Shown piece after piece: positions 24,917 to 33,713 of a stretch of DNA of 64,000 nucleotides. The position numbers and the translations under genes were made by a program. Below the pieces are notes generated by a model. The model did no database searches. It worked only from the letters and a program-made list of their open reading frames with translations, and had not been told where the DNA came from. The stretch comes from Marinobacter nauticus (lineage in GTDB: Bacteria > Pseudomonadota > Gammaproteobacteria > Enterobacterales > Shewanellaceae), in NCBI RefSeq assembly GCF_019801015.1, contig NZ_JAHVJZ010000003.1, forward strand, positions 62,001 to 126,000, read 5' to 3'. Position 1 is the first letter of the stretch. Every line of letters starts with the position of its first letter.

Positions 24917-25715
24917 GTTTTCCCAAACCGGTCTGACCGCCGCCCTGTTCGGTGCACTGACCCTGCTCGCCACCACGACGGTAAAGGCCGAAAGCCTCAG
25001 CGCCGAGCAGGTGATCGACAACGCCAACCTCGCCGCCTTCTACGCCGGTGACGATGGCCGCAGCCAGGCCCGGATGAAGATCCAGGACAGCCAGGGGCGC
25101 GAGCAGATCCGTCAGTTCACCATCCTGCGCCGCACCAAAGAAGCGGCCGGCGACCAGCAGATGCTGGTGTTCTTCTCCCGTCCGTCTGACGTGCGCGGCA
25201 CCGTATTCCGTGTCGAGAAGAAGGTGGCCAGCGACGATGACCGCTGGCTCTACCTGCCGGGGCTGGACCTGCTTCGCCGCATCAGCGCGGGCGATAAGCG
25301 CACCTCCTTTGTCGGCAGCGACTTTTTCTACGAGGACGTGTCCGGCCGCAATCCCCGCGAGGACACCTTCACTCTGGTGGAGCAAACCGCCGAACAGTAT
25401 GTGATCGACGCCAGGCCGAAAAACCCCGCCAGCGTTGAGTTCAGCCAGTATCGGGTCTGGATCGACAAGGACACCTTCCTGCCGGTAAAAACCGAGTATC
25501 AGGACAGCCAGGGCAAGGTGTACCGCCGCATCAGCGTGGCCAAGGTGGAGCAGATTGATGGCCACCCGACGGTGACGCGCTCCATGGTGGAAGACCTGCG
25601 CAGTGGCGGCCGCACTCTGATGGAGTTCCGGGGCGTTCAGTACGACATCGGTTTGCCGGAGTCGATCTTCAGTGAGCGCAGCATGCGCAATCCACCGACT
25701 CAGTACCTGCGGTGA
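24909..25715 (+). CDS. Outer-membrane lipoprotein-sorting (LolA-like) periplasmic protein
   Basis: From the ATG at 24909 (GGAGGTCATC just before it) the protein has 268 residues and a signal peptide (about 1-27). It shows the LolA-like fold features of this paralogue group: RDMLVFF-like strand MLVFFSRPSDVRGT, WLYLPGLDLLRRIS and FVGSDFFYEDVSGR. It lies between an RND exporter and an outer-membrane barrel, so it is likely the periplasmic carrier of that system rather than the housekeeping LolA. Confidence 0.86.
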   Translation: MRKFSQTGLTAALFGALTLLATTTVKAESLSAEQVIDNANLAAFYAGDDGRSQARMKIQDSQGREQIRQFTILRRTKEAAGDQQMLVFFSRPSDVRGTVFRVEKKVASDDDRWLYLPGLDLLRRISAGDKRTSFVGSDFFYEDVSGRNPREDTFTLVEQTAEQYVIDARPKNPASVEFSQYRVWIDKDTFLPVKTEYQDSQGKVYRRISVAKVEQIDGHPTVTRSMVEDLRSGGRTLMEFRGVQYDIGLPESIFSERSMRNPPTQYLR

Positions 25716-25720
25716 TCCCC

Positions 25721-27007
25721 ATGTCAGCCGTTATCCGCAATCTCGCTGTCTCGTTGATGACCCTGTCCCTGTTGCCCGCCGCCTGGGCATCGGAAGACCC
25801 CTGGGGGGAGGATGACTGGGGCGACGACTGGGGCGAAGAAATGGTGTCGCCCTGGCAGCCGGTCAGTGGCTTTGTCGAGGGCGGCTACGGCGGTCGTCTG
25901 CAAAGCGACGGCGCCGGCCTGCCCCGCCAGACCCTCAGCGAAGCCCGCGCCCGGCTGGAAACCGGCTACCGCAGTGAAAGCCTGAGCGGCGATCTTCGGG
26001 CCGACCTGCGCTACGATGATCTTGTGGAGGGCTGGGAACTGGATATCCGGGAGTTGTCCGTGGGCTTTGCACTGGGTGAGCGCATCGACATGAAAGTTGG
26101 CCGTCAGGTGTTGACCTGGGGCACCGGGGACTTTCTGTTTCTGAATGACCTCTTCCCCAAGGACTGGCAGGCGTTCTTTACCGGCCTGGATGACGAATAC
26201 CTGAAAGCCCCGGTCAATGCGGTAAAGGCCAGCTACTTCGGCCAGTACGCCAACCTGGACCTGGCCTGGATGCCCCGCTTTGAAAGCGACAACTACCTCA
26301 ACGGCGAGCGCCTCAGTTTCTACAATCCGGCCGCCGGTGGTCCGGTAGCGCCGGGCTTTGAGGCCGATGAGCCCAGCGACGATGCCATGGCCGCCCGGCT
26401 CTTTGGCCAGCGGGGCAGCGTCGAGTGGGCGGTCTACGGCTACTGGGGCTACACCGGTTCACCGGAAGCATTAGACCCTCAGGGGCAACCCGCATTTACC
26501 CGTCTGAACGCCTACGGCGCCAGCGTGCTGCTGCCACTCGGCCCGGGCCTGTTCAACCTGGAAACGGCCTACCACGACATCCAGCAACAGCGCGGCGGCA
26601 GCGAAGGCGTGCCGGCCGACAAACTGATGCTGCTGGCCGGCTACCAGATGGAGCTGATCGCCAATCTGACGCTGGGGGCCCAGTACCAGCTGGAGCATCT
26701 GGTTGATTACAGCGCCTACCGCGCCAGTCAGCCGCTGCCCGAGTACGCCCCGGACCAGAACCGCCACCTGATGACCCTGCGGCTGGATTACCGGGCAATG
26801 CAGGAAAAGCTGACCCTCTCTCTGTTCACCTTCTACAGCCCGTCGGACCAGGACGTTTACCTGCGTCCGCAGGCCAATTACCGGCTGGACGATCACTGGA
26901 GTTTCGCCGCCGGATTCAACCTGCTTGGCGGTCAGGAGGATCACACCTTCTTCGGCCGACTGAGTGACAACAGCAACGGCTGGGTGCGCGTGCGCTACAG
27001 CTACTGA
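25721..27007 (+). CDS. Outer-membrane beta-barrel protein of the RND operon (DUF1302-like)
   Basis: A 428-residue protein with a signal peptide (about 1-24) and a striking acidic/aromatic mature N-terminus (EDPWGEDDWGDDWGEE). It continues with many amphipathic strands, including ELDIRELSVGFALGERIDM and VGRQVLTWGTGD, and ends in a strand with terminal Tyr (GWVRVRYSY). This fits an outer-membrane barrel of the DUF1302/alginate-export-like class. The ATG at 25721 is preferred to an upstream GTG. It is probably the outer-membrane partner of the exporter. Confidence 0.75.
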   Translation: MSAVIRNLAVSLMTLSLLPAAWASEDPWGEDDWGDDWGEEMVSPWQPVSGFVEGGYGGRLQSDGAGLPRQTLSEARARLETGYRSESLSGDLRADLRYDDLVEGWELDIRELSVGFALGERIDMKVGRQVLTWGTGDFLFLNDLFPKDWQAFFTGLDDEYLKAPVNAVKASYFGQYANLDLAWMPRFESDNYLNGERLSFYNPAAGGPVAPGFEADEPSDDAMAARLFGQRGSVEWAVYGYWGYTGSPEALDPQGQPAFTRLNAYGASVLLPLGPGLFNLETAYHDIQQQRGGSEGVPADKLMLLAGYQMELIANLTLGAQYQLEHLVDYSAYRASQPLPEYAPDQNRHLMTLRLDYRAMQEKLTLSLFTFYSPSDQDVYLRPQANYRLDDHWSFAAGFNLLGGQEDHTFFGRLSDNSNGWVRVRYSY

Positions 27008-27026
27008 CCCACGAAAGGAGATCATC

Positions 27027-27269
27027 ATGGCCAAAACCTCATTCTGCACCACCCCGAGCACCACCGAACGCGCGCTGTTCGCTTTTGCCGGCTTTATGGT
27101 GCTGCTCTCCGTGGCCCTGACCGTCTGGGTACATCCCGCTTTTGTGTGGCTGACCGTGTTTATTGGGGCCAATCTGTTCCAAAATGCCTTTACCGGCTTC
27201 TGTCCCGCCACCATGGTGATGCGCAAGCTGGGAATGAAATCGGAAAGTGAGTCAGTGACTCAGCAGTAA
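27027..27269 (+). CDS. DUF2892 (YgaP-type) inner-membrane protein
   Basis: An 80-residue protein starting at 27027 behind AAAGGAGATCATC. Two membrane helices (about 17-36 and 40-56) and the conserved FQNAFTGFCPATMVMRKLG tail are characteristic of DUF2892, the membrane part of E. coli YgaP. The next gene encodes the rhodanese half, so the two YgaP domains are here separate proteins, the rhodanese being exported. Confidence 0.85.
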   Translation: MAKTSFCTTPSTTERALFAFAGFMVLLSVALTVWVHPAFVWLTVFIGANLFQNAFTGFCPATMVMRKLGMKSESESVTQQ

Positions 27270-27282
27270 GGAAGTAGAAACG

Positions 27283-27633
27283 ATGAAAAAGTGGTTGGTC
27301 GGTCTGGCACTGGCCCTGGGCATTCAGGGCGCAGTGCTGGCCTCTGAAAGAGCGGAAACCGCATGGCAGTGGGTCGACAACGGCGCGCTGCTGGTGGACG
27401 TCCGCACCCCTGGTGAGTTCAATGCAGGCCACCTGCCCGACGCCATTAATGTGCCTCTGGACCAGCTCCCCGCGCGTCTGGATGCACTGGGCGAAGGCAA
27501 AGCTCAGCCTATCGTGGTGTACTGCCGCAGCGGCAATCGCTCCGGCCAGGCCCAGATGTTCCTCAACAACAAGGGCTACAGCCAGGTACACAACGGCGGC
27601 GGACTGGTGGAGATGCAGGACAGCAGACACTGA
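27283..27633 (+). CDS. Periplasmic single-domain rhodanese
   Basis: A 116-residue sulfurtransferase with a signal peptide (about 1-20) and one rhodanese domain. The active-site cysteine is in the loop CRSGNRS (about residue 86); LLVDVRTPGEFNAGHLPDAI is the CH2 region. It resembles PspE. It is the last gene of the RND operon, 13 bases after the DUF2892 gene. A sulfur or persulfide link for the operon is inferred from these two genes. Confidence 0.88.
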   Translation: MKKWLVGLALALGIQGAVLASERAETAWQWVDNGALLVDVRTPGEFNAGHLPDAINVPLDQLPARLDALGEGKAQPIVVYCRSGNRSGQAQMFLNNKGYSQVHNGGGLVEMQDSRH

Positions 27634-27645
27634 ACACCACCGGTA

Positions 27646-27678
27646 AAACAACACCGCCCTCGGGCGGTGTTGTTGTTT
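27646..27678. terminator. Bidirectional rho-independent terminator
   Basis: AAAACAACACCGCCC-TC-GGGCGGTGTTGTTGTTTT is a long stem flanked by A and T runs. It serves the RND operon on the plus strand and the rssA-like gene on the minus strand. Confidence 0.88.
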
Positions 27679-28638
27679 TCAGTGGCCGTTGCGGGCCTTG
27701 GTCATGCGGTCAATCTCCGCTTCAATCTGGTTCTGCACCTTAAGCACAGCGGCTTCCCCGGCGGCAATCGCCTCCTCCGCCCGCTGGAACTCCATGGTGC
27801 CGATGGCGCCCACGTGGGGCAGCACCATCACCTCCGGCGGATCGCCCATCAGGCGGGCGCGCTTATGGCGCTGTTCCAGAATCTCCATCGACTGATGCAT
27901 CACCGCCAGCATATTGGGGTGATGCTGGTTTTGATTGGGGGCGGTGACGCTGTCCACCACCCGGTTCAACAGTTCGCGTCCGGACACCAGCAGGTCCATA
28001 AAGCCGTTGCTGGCCTTCTGACGCTCCACCTGAGCTTCGCTGACCGGAGTGGTCATGCTCACCACTTCCGCCACGTGCTGACGGCCATCACCGTGGAGAT
28101 CGACGGCGATCACCAGATCTGCACCCAACGTCCTGCAAGGCGACACCGGCACCGGGTTTACTACCGCACCGTCCACCAGCCAGCGGTCGCCCAGTTGCTT
28201 CGGTGACATCAGGCCGGGAATGGAGCAGGAGGCGCGCACCACGTCAGAGAGTTTGCCTTCATCCAGCCACACTTCCTGGCCGGTGTAGAGGTCGGTGGCC
28301 ACCGCCAGAAAGGGGCGCTTCACTTCACTGATGTCGGAGAGGTCGATCGCCTTACTGGCGGCCTCAAACACCTTTTCCCCTTCAATCAGGCCACCACGTC
28401 GCCAGGAGACGTCCATCAGCCCCATAACATCCCAGGTGGAGAAACCGCGGACCCACTCTTCCAGTTCATCCAGTCGATCGGCCGCGTAGGCAGCACCGAC
28501 AAACGCGCCGATGGAACACCCGGCCACCACATGTGGGTGGACGCCCATCTTGAGCAACCCACGCAATACGCCAATGTGGGCCCAGCCTTTCGCCGCACCA
28601 CTGCCCAGCGCCACCCCAATCTTCAACTCGTGGCTCAT
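27679..28638 (-). CDS. rssA: Patatin-like phospholipase/esterase, RssA type
   Basis: From the ATG at 28638, preceded by AGAGGG, the protein has 319 residues and begins MSHELKIGVALGSGAAKGWA. The oxyanion glycine motif is GSGAAKG, the nucleophile elbow is GCSIG (about residue 40) and the dyad aspartate is in DGAVVNP. It is cytoplasmic and its physiological substrate is not evident. A longer frame to 28695 lacks a ribosome site and is not used. Confidence 0.88.
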   Translation of the reverse strand: MSHELKIGVALGSGAAKGWAHIGVLRGLLKMGVHPHVVAGCSIGAFVGAAYAADRLDELEEWVRGFSTWDVMGLMDVSWRRGGLIEGEKVFEAASKAIDLSDISEVKRPFLAVATDLYTGQEVWLDEGKLSDVVRASCSIPGLMSPKQLGDRWLVDGAVVNPVPVSPCRTLGADLVIAVDLHGDGRQHVAEVVSMTTPVSEAQVERQKASNGFMDLLVSGRELLNRVVDSVTAPNQNQHHPNMLAVMHQSMEILEQRHKRARLMGDPPEVMVLPHVGAIGTMEFQRAEEAIAAGEAAVLKVQNQIEAEIDRMTKARNGH

Positions 28639-28798
28639 CAATCGACCCTCTGAAATTTCTGCTCTTTCTATCCTAGCTCCGACGCCCCCGACCACTCCAG
28701 CCCGGCTTCAGTTTTCGCGCCAGCGGTCGCTATTTTAAAGCAGATTCCCTTTGGACCACTCCCAACCCGCTTCCTGACCAGTGCGATTTGGTCCCTTT

Positions 28799-28828
28799 CA
28801 GCGCGAGCCTCCGTATGCTCGCGCTTTT
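28799..28828 (+). terminator. Orphan terminator in the rssA-sulP gap (possible small RNA end)
   Basis: AGCGCGAGC-CTCCGTAT-GCTCGCGCTTTTTTT is a strong plus-strand terminator, but no plus-strand gene ends before it: the gap 28639-28928 lies between a leftward and a rightward gene start. A further weak pairing, GGACCA near 28753 with TGGTCC near 28790, precedes it. A small RNA or a leader attenuator for the SulP gene would explain it. Confidence 0.6.
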
Positions 28829-28928
28829 TTTCCGTCATTTTGCTGCCATCCTTTTTTGACAACTGGCGCCACGGCTGTTAATTTTCGCGCCTTTTGACAA
28901 CCTTTTCGCTACAGGGATCCCCAACCCG

Positions 28929-30485
28929 ATGTTTGAACTTCGCAGTAATCCCCAAGCCAGCGTCAAAGCCGATCTGCTCTCCGGCCTGACGGTTGCCCTG
29001 GCTCTGGTCCCCGAAGCCGTTGCCTTTGCCTTTGTGGCCGGTGTCGAGCCGATGGTGGGCCTCTACGCCGCCTTTATGGTCGGCCTGATCACCGCTCTGA
29101 TTGGCGGTCGTCCCGGTATGATCTCTGGCGCCACCGGCGCGCTGGCCGTGGTGATGGTGGCTCTGGTGGCCCAACACGGCGTGCAGTACCTTTTTGCTAC
29201 CGTGGTCCTGATGGGGATCCTGCAAATCCTGGCAGGCGCATTGAAACTGGGGAAATTCATCCGCCTTGTCCCGCATCCGGTGATGCTTGGCTTCGTTAAC
29301 GGCCTGGCCATCGTGATCTTCCTTGCTCAGCTGGGCCAGTTCAAAGCGCTTAACAGCGACGGCGAAATGGTGTGGATGCAGGGTGCACCGCTGATGATCA
29401 TGCTGGGCCTGGTGGCCCTGACCATGGCCATCATCCACTTCCTGCCGAAGCTGACCCGCGCCATCCCGTCCTCTCTGGCAGCGATTCTGGTGGTAACCGG
29501 CCTCGTCCACGGCATGGGCCTGGATACCGCCACGGTGGTGGACTTTGTCCGCAGCATGACCGGCGATGCGGACGCCACCCTGAAAGGCACCCTGCCCACC
29601 TTCGCCATCCCGATGGTGCCGCTGAACTGGGAAACCCTGACCATCATCTTCCCCTACGCACTGGTGCTGGCTGCCATTGGTCTGATTGAGTCACTGCTGA
29701 CCCTGACCCTGGTGGATGAACTGACCCAGACCCGCGGTCAGGGCAACCGCGAGTGCGTCGGCCAGGGTGTGGCCAACGTGGCCACCGGCTTCTTTGGCGG
29801 CATGGGCGGTTGCGCCATGATCGGCCAGAGCATGATCAACATTAACTCCGGCGGCCGCTCCCGTCTGTCCGGCGCCTCTGCGGCGCTGTTCCTGCTGGGC
29901 TTTATCCTGTTCGGTGCGCACCTGATCGAAATGATTCCGGTGGCGGCGCTGGTGGGCGTGATGTTTATGGTGGTGTTGGGCACCTTTGAGTGGTCCAGCT
30001 TCCGCATTATGAGCAAGGTGCCCAAGGCCGACGCCCTGGTGATTGTGCTGGTGTCCGGTGTGACCGTAATTACCGATCTGGCGGTGGCCGTTCTGGTGGG
30101 CGTGATCGTGTCCGCCCTGCGCTTCGCCTGGGACCACGCCACCCACATGACCGCCAAGACCGAAATCGACCAGCAGGGCTGGAAAGTCTACCAGCCGCAG
30201 GGCCCGCTGTTCTTCGCCTCAGTAACCAGTTTCCTCGACCTGTTTGACGCCAAGAACGACCCCAAAGACGTGGTGGTGGATTTCGGCGAATCCCGTGTTG
30301 CGGACCACTCCGCGCTGGAAGCGATCGACACCCTGGCCGAGCGTTACCTGCGTGAAGGCAAAACCCTGCACCTTCGTCACCTGAGCCCGGAGTGCCGCCA
30401 ACTGCTGCACAAAGCCGGCGATCTGGTGGAGGTGAACGTGCTGGAAGACCCCACCTACAAGGTGGCCACCGACGAACTGGCGTAA
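28929..30485 (+). CDS. SulP-family anion transporter
   Basis: A 518-residue protein with 11-12 membrane helices in the first 390 residues and a STAS domain at the C-terminus (about 410-505). The SulP N-terminal motif is present as [21 protein letters not shown], followed by GLYAAF. Members carry sulfate, bicarbonate or dicarboxylates; the substrate cannot be read here. It is monocistronic with a terminator 18 bases downstream. Confidence 0.9.
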   Translation: MFELRSNPQASVKADLLSGLTVALALVPEAVAFAFVAGVEPMVGLYAAFMVGLITALIGGRPGMISGATGALAVVMVALVAQHGVQYLFATVVLMGILQILAGALKLGKFIRLVPHPVMLGFVNGLAIVIFLAQLGQFKALNSDGEMVWMQGAPLMIMLGLVALTMAIIHFLPKLTRAIPSSLAAILVVTGLVHGMGLDTATVVDFVRSMTGDADATLKGTLPTFAIPMVPLNWETLTIIFPYALVLAAIGLIESLLTLTLVDELTQTRGQGNRECVGQGVANVATGFFGGMGGCAMIGQSMININSGGRSRLSGASAALFLLGFILFGAHLIEMIPVAALVGVMFMVVLGTFEWSSFRIMSKVPKADALVIVLVSGVTVITDLAVAVLVGVIVSALRFAWDHATHMTAKTEIDQQGWKVYQPQGPLFFASVTSFLDLFDAKNDPKDVVVDFGESRVADHSALEAIDTLAERYLREGKTLHLRHLSPECRQLLHKAGDLVEVNVLEDPTYKVATDELA

Positions 30486-30502
30486 GCCGGTTTGCTTGCC
30501 GT

Positions 30503-30535
30503 AAAAAAGGCCGCGCACTGCGCGGCCTTTTTGTT
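30503..30535. terminator. Bidirectional rho-independent terminator
   Basis: AAAAAAGGCCGCGC-ACT-GCGCGGCCTTTTT lies between the convergent SulP and GlxA-type genes. Confidence 0.88.
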
Positions 30536-30539
30536 TGTC

Positions 30540-31508
30540 TTACCCGGAGCTCAGGGCTGCGCCAAAGGCCTGTCGCCAGGCGCTGGGGGACAGGCCTTTG
30601 GCGGCTTTAAAGTGTTTGCGGAACACACTTTCGCTGCCAAATCCGGCCAGCTCGGCAATGCGACTGACCGACGCGTCACTGTGCTCCAGCAACTGCTGGC
30701 TGTAGGCCAGACGCCGGCCAATCAGCCAGGGGGTAAAACTCATGCCGGTGTACGCTTTAAACTGGCGGGTAAAAGTGCGCCGGCTCATGGCACAGCGCTG
30801 CGCCACGCTGTCGACGCTGTGCGGCTGTGCCAGGCTTGCCTGTACCGCATCGAGCACCCGCCCCAGCGTGCCCTCCCCGGCCCGGGGTTTGGGCACCGGC
30901 ACCGGAATGTACTGTTTTTGCCCGCCATGACGGTAAGGCGGTGCTACCAGCACCCGAGCCACGTCCGAGGCCGCTTCGCTGCCCAGGGCACGGCGCAGCA
31001 GGTGCAGACAACAGTCCATCGCCGCCGCCATCCCCGCTGAAGTGACGACTCCACCGTGGTCCAGATAGAGCGGGTCCGGGTCCACCTCCACCGCCGGATA
31101 GCGCTCGGCCAGCACGTCGGCAAAAGCCCAGTGGGTGGTGGCCGTCAGCCCATCCAGCAAGCCGGCCTGCGCCAATACCGACGCCCCCAGGCACAGCCCC
31201 ACCACCGTTGCGCCGCGCTGATGCGCCCGCCGCAGGGCCTCCAGCAACTCAGGCGGTGCCGGCGTGCTGGCATCGTACCAGCCGGGCATGATCACCCAGT
31301 CCGCCAGCTCCACCGCACTCAAGTCCGCGCTGATGCCCAGATTGAAACCGGACATCGACGCCAGGTGCGCCCCGTCCAGGCTGCATACGGTCAGCTCAAA
31401 GGGGTTGTCCCGATACTGGAAGGCATCATGAAACACCGCACAGGGTATCGACAGGTAAAGCGCACTGACCCCCTCATAAGCGATCACCGCCACACGTTGA
31501 CGCGCCAC
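30540..31508 (-). CDS. GlxA-type AraC-family transcriptional regulator
   Basis: A 322-residue regulator with an N-terminal DJ-1/PfpI amidase-like domain (about 1-190; the nucleophile-elbow region is GLCLGASVLAQAG) and a C-terminal AraC double helix-turn-helix (about 220-315; CAMSRRTFTRQFKAYTGMSF and the second helix pair SRIAELAGFGSESVFRKHFK). It is divergent from the metallo-beta-lactamase-fold gene and could regulate it. Ligand unknown. Confidence 0.88.
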   Translation of the reverse strand: MARQRVAVIAYEGVSALYLSIPCAVFHDAFQYRDNPFELTVCSLDGAHLASMSGFNLGISADLSAVELADWVIMPGWYDASTPAPPELLEALRRAHQRGATVVGLCLGASVLAQAGLLDGLTATTHWAFADVLAERYPAVEVDPDPLYLDHGGVVTSAGMAAAMDCCLHLLRRALGSEAASDVARVLVAPPYRHGGQKQYIPVPVPKPRAGEGTLGRVLDAVQASLAQPHSVDSVAQRCAMSRRTFTRQFKAYTGMSFTPWLIGRRLAYSQQLLEHSDASVSRIAELAGFGSESVFRKHFKAAKGLSPSAWRQAFGAALSSG

Positions 31509-31633
31509 CGCTCCCTCCTATCTGATCGTAACTTGGCCCAATTTGAGCGAAGTATGCCCTTTGCGCCATTGTCGTGCCAGGCCACACTCTTCCACAATGT
31601 CTGTATCGACGATTCAACCACACAGGTCTCCCC

Positions 31634-32425
31634 ATGAAACTGCATCACCTGCGCAGCGCCACCTTCATCATTGAGTCCGGCGACCACCGCATTCTGATTG
31701 ACCCCATGCTGGGAGCAGCCGGTTCCATCCCGCCGTTCTCGGCTTTTCGCTTTAAGGCCCGGCGCAATCCCACGGTGGACCTGCCCGCCAACGCCGGTGA
31801 CGCTCTGGAAGCGGTGACTCACGCGCTGATCACCCACAGCCGTACCTTTGGCATACGCGCGCTTCAGCATCTGGACCACCTCGACAGCGAGGGTGAGCGC
31901 CTGCTGACCCGTAAACAGACGCCAGTGTGGACGCCGGATAAAGACGCGGACTACCTGCGCAAGCTGGGCATCAACGTCAACACCGGGCTGGTGCCCTGGC
32001 AACCTGTCCCTTTCCTCGGTGGCACCATCACCGCCGTGCCCTGCCAGCATGGCCACGGCTGGATTCATACCGTGATGGCCAACGGCTACGGCTTCTTTAT
32101 TGAGCTGCCCGGCGAGCCCAGCCTCTACATCAGCGGCGATACCGTCCTGACCGACGATGTGCGCCGCGCGCTGACCGAACTGAAGCCGGACATCGCCATT
32201 CTGGCCGCTGGCCAGGCCCAGATGGATCTGGGGAAGCCGCTGCTGATGGCCGGGACAGAGCTGATGGAGTTTGTCCGTCTGTCTCCCGGCACGGTGGTCG
32301 CCAACCATATGGAAGCGCTGAACCACTGCGCGGTGGACCGCAAAACCTTTGCCGAGTTAGTGAAACAGGCGGGGGTCAGCGACCGGGTTCGGATCCCGGG
32401 GGATGGCGAGGTGCTGACCTTTTGA
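31634..32425 (+). CDS. Metallo-beta-lactamase-fold hydrolase with an altered first metal motif
   Basis: A 263-residue protein from the ATG at 31634. The fold is recognised from LHHLRSATFIIESGDHRILIDPMLG, the strand ITAVPCQHGHGW, YISGDTVL and VANHMEAL, as in UlaG-like enzymes. The usual HxHxDH motif is split: ITHS and HLDHLD are separated by nine residues (RTFGIRALQ, about 77-85). Some relatives have a short insert at this point, so it may still bind metal. It is divergent from the GlxA-type regulator with a 125-base gap. Substrate unknown. Confidence 0.8.
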   Translation: MKLHHLRSATFIIESGDHRILIDPMLGAAGSIPPFSAFRFKARRNPTVDLPANAGDALEAVTHALITHSRTFGIRALQHLDHLDSEGERLLTRKQTPVWTPDKDADYLRKLGINVNTGLVPWQPVPFLGGTITAVPCQHGHGWIHTVMANGYGFFIELPGEPSLYISGDTVLTDDVRRALTELKPDIAILAAGQAQMDLGKPLLMAGTELMEFVRLSPGTVVANHMEALNHCAVDRKTFAELVKQAGVSDRVRIPGDGEVLTF

Positions 32426-32439
32426 GGGTCTGAAACGCG

Positions 32440-32464
32440 CAACGCCCGGCATGGCCGGGCGTTG
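32440..32464. terminator. Stem-loop between the MBL gene and flgL
   Basis: CAACGCCCGGC-AT-GGCCGGGCGTTG is a strong stem without a long T-run. It separates convergent transcripts of the MBL-fold gene and the flagellar operon. Confidence 0.6.
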
Positions 32465-32489
32465 TCATCACTGAAGCAAAACAGCGCGC

Positions 32490-33704
32490 TCAAATGTAGT
32501 TGAACAGGGTCAGTCCGCTGACTTTACCGAAAGTCTGAGACAGCGCGTTCATCGCCATCGACTGCTTCTCAAACTCGGTGATCGCCTTGGCGTAATCCAG
32601 ATCTTCCAGATTGGACTGGGCCGACGCGGCCACCAGTTCCAGGTTCTCATGCTGAGTCTGGTAGGTGTCCAGCGACTTCAGGTAATTGCCGGTTTCCGCC
32701 CGAATCACCGAAGCGTGGGTCAGGGTGGAGCCAACGTCAGCGATGATCTGCGCGTACTGCGCCTGCTCCCGCTCGCCCACCAGTCCAGCCGGGGTTTCCA
32801 GCATGGTGATGGCGTCCTGCAGGCTGGAGAAAATGTCCACTTCCGGCTGCTCACCAATGGTGACGCTGTCGCCAATCTCCGGCGTGCCGGACAACTGCAC
32901 CTCCATGCCGTTGAAGCTCAGAGGCACCGAAGCGTCAAAGGGCTGAGACGGGACCGGATTGGTGGGCGGCGTGGCGTCGTCCCACACCTCGACATTGACG
33001 TTACCCGCCCCGTCATCCACAAACTGGATGGTGAAGTTGGCCGGCGTGTGGGCCGCGGGGTTGGTGATGTTGGCCTGCTCAACAAACCACTCGCCGGTCA
33101 TGGTGGCGTTGGCGTAATCGGCCCGGTAATCCCCGCTGCCGTTCGGGATCGACATAAACACCCGATCGCCGGTGTCATTCACCGGCACACTGACGCCATC
33201 CGCAACCACGGCTTCCCGGCGGCCGCTGTCGCCCTGATAAACCACCGCACCATTGGCGTCGACCGCGAAAGGTTTGGCACCGGTCTGGTAACCACCGAAC
33301 AGAAAGTTACCGGACTCATCCTGATTGTTGGCCAGCGCCAGAATCGCTTCCCGGGTCTCTTTCAAATCCAGCGCCAGGGCTTTTTTGTTCTCGTCTGACA
33401 GGGCACCGTCGTTGGCCTGCATGAGCAGGTCACGGGCGTTCATGGTCAGGGTTTCGTACTCCGCCAGTCGGCCTTCCTGCTGCGACAGACGGTTGTTGGC
33501 CAGGTTGATGTTGGCCTTGTACTGGTTGATCTGCTGCCCCTGCTGTTTCAGGTTTTCCAGCACGATGGAAGCCACCGGGTCATCCGCGGCAGTGTGGATC
33601 TTCTTACCGGAGGAGAGGTGCCCCAATGTTCTGTTGGCGTCCGACTGGAGGCGCAGCAGGTTGGTGGTGTTCAGATGATAAAACTGGTTGGTCGCGATGC
33701 GCAT
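32490..33704 (-). CDS. flgL: Flagellar hook-filament junction protein FlgL
   Basis: A 404-residue hook-associated protein 3. The N-terminus (MRIATNQFYHLNTTNLLRL, then LSSGKKIHTAADDP) and the C-terminal coiled coil ending in GLTLFNYI are flagellin-like, as expected for FlgL. It is the last gene of the flgB-L series, nine bases after flgK. Confidence 0.93.
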   Translation of the reverse strand: MRIATNQFYHLNTTNLLRLQSDANRTLGHLSSGKKIHTAADDPVASIVLENLKQQGQQINQYKANINLANNRLSQQEGRLAEYETLTMNARDLLMQANDGALSDENKKALALDLKETREAILALANNQDESGNFLFGGYQTGAKPFAVDANGAVVYQGDSGRREAVVADGVSVPVNDTGDRVFMSIPNGSGDYRADYANATMTGEWFVEQANITNPAAHTPANFTIQFVDDGAGNVNVEVWDDATPPTNPVPSQPFDASVPLSFNGMEVQLSGTPEIGDSVTIGEQPEVDIFSSLQDAITMLETPAGLVGEREQAQYAQIIADVGSTLTHASVIRAETGNYLKSLDTYQTQHENLELVAASAQSNLEDLDYAKAITEFEKQSMAMNALSQTFGKVSGLTLFNYI

Positions 33705-33713
33705 ACGCTCTCC

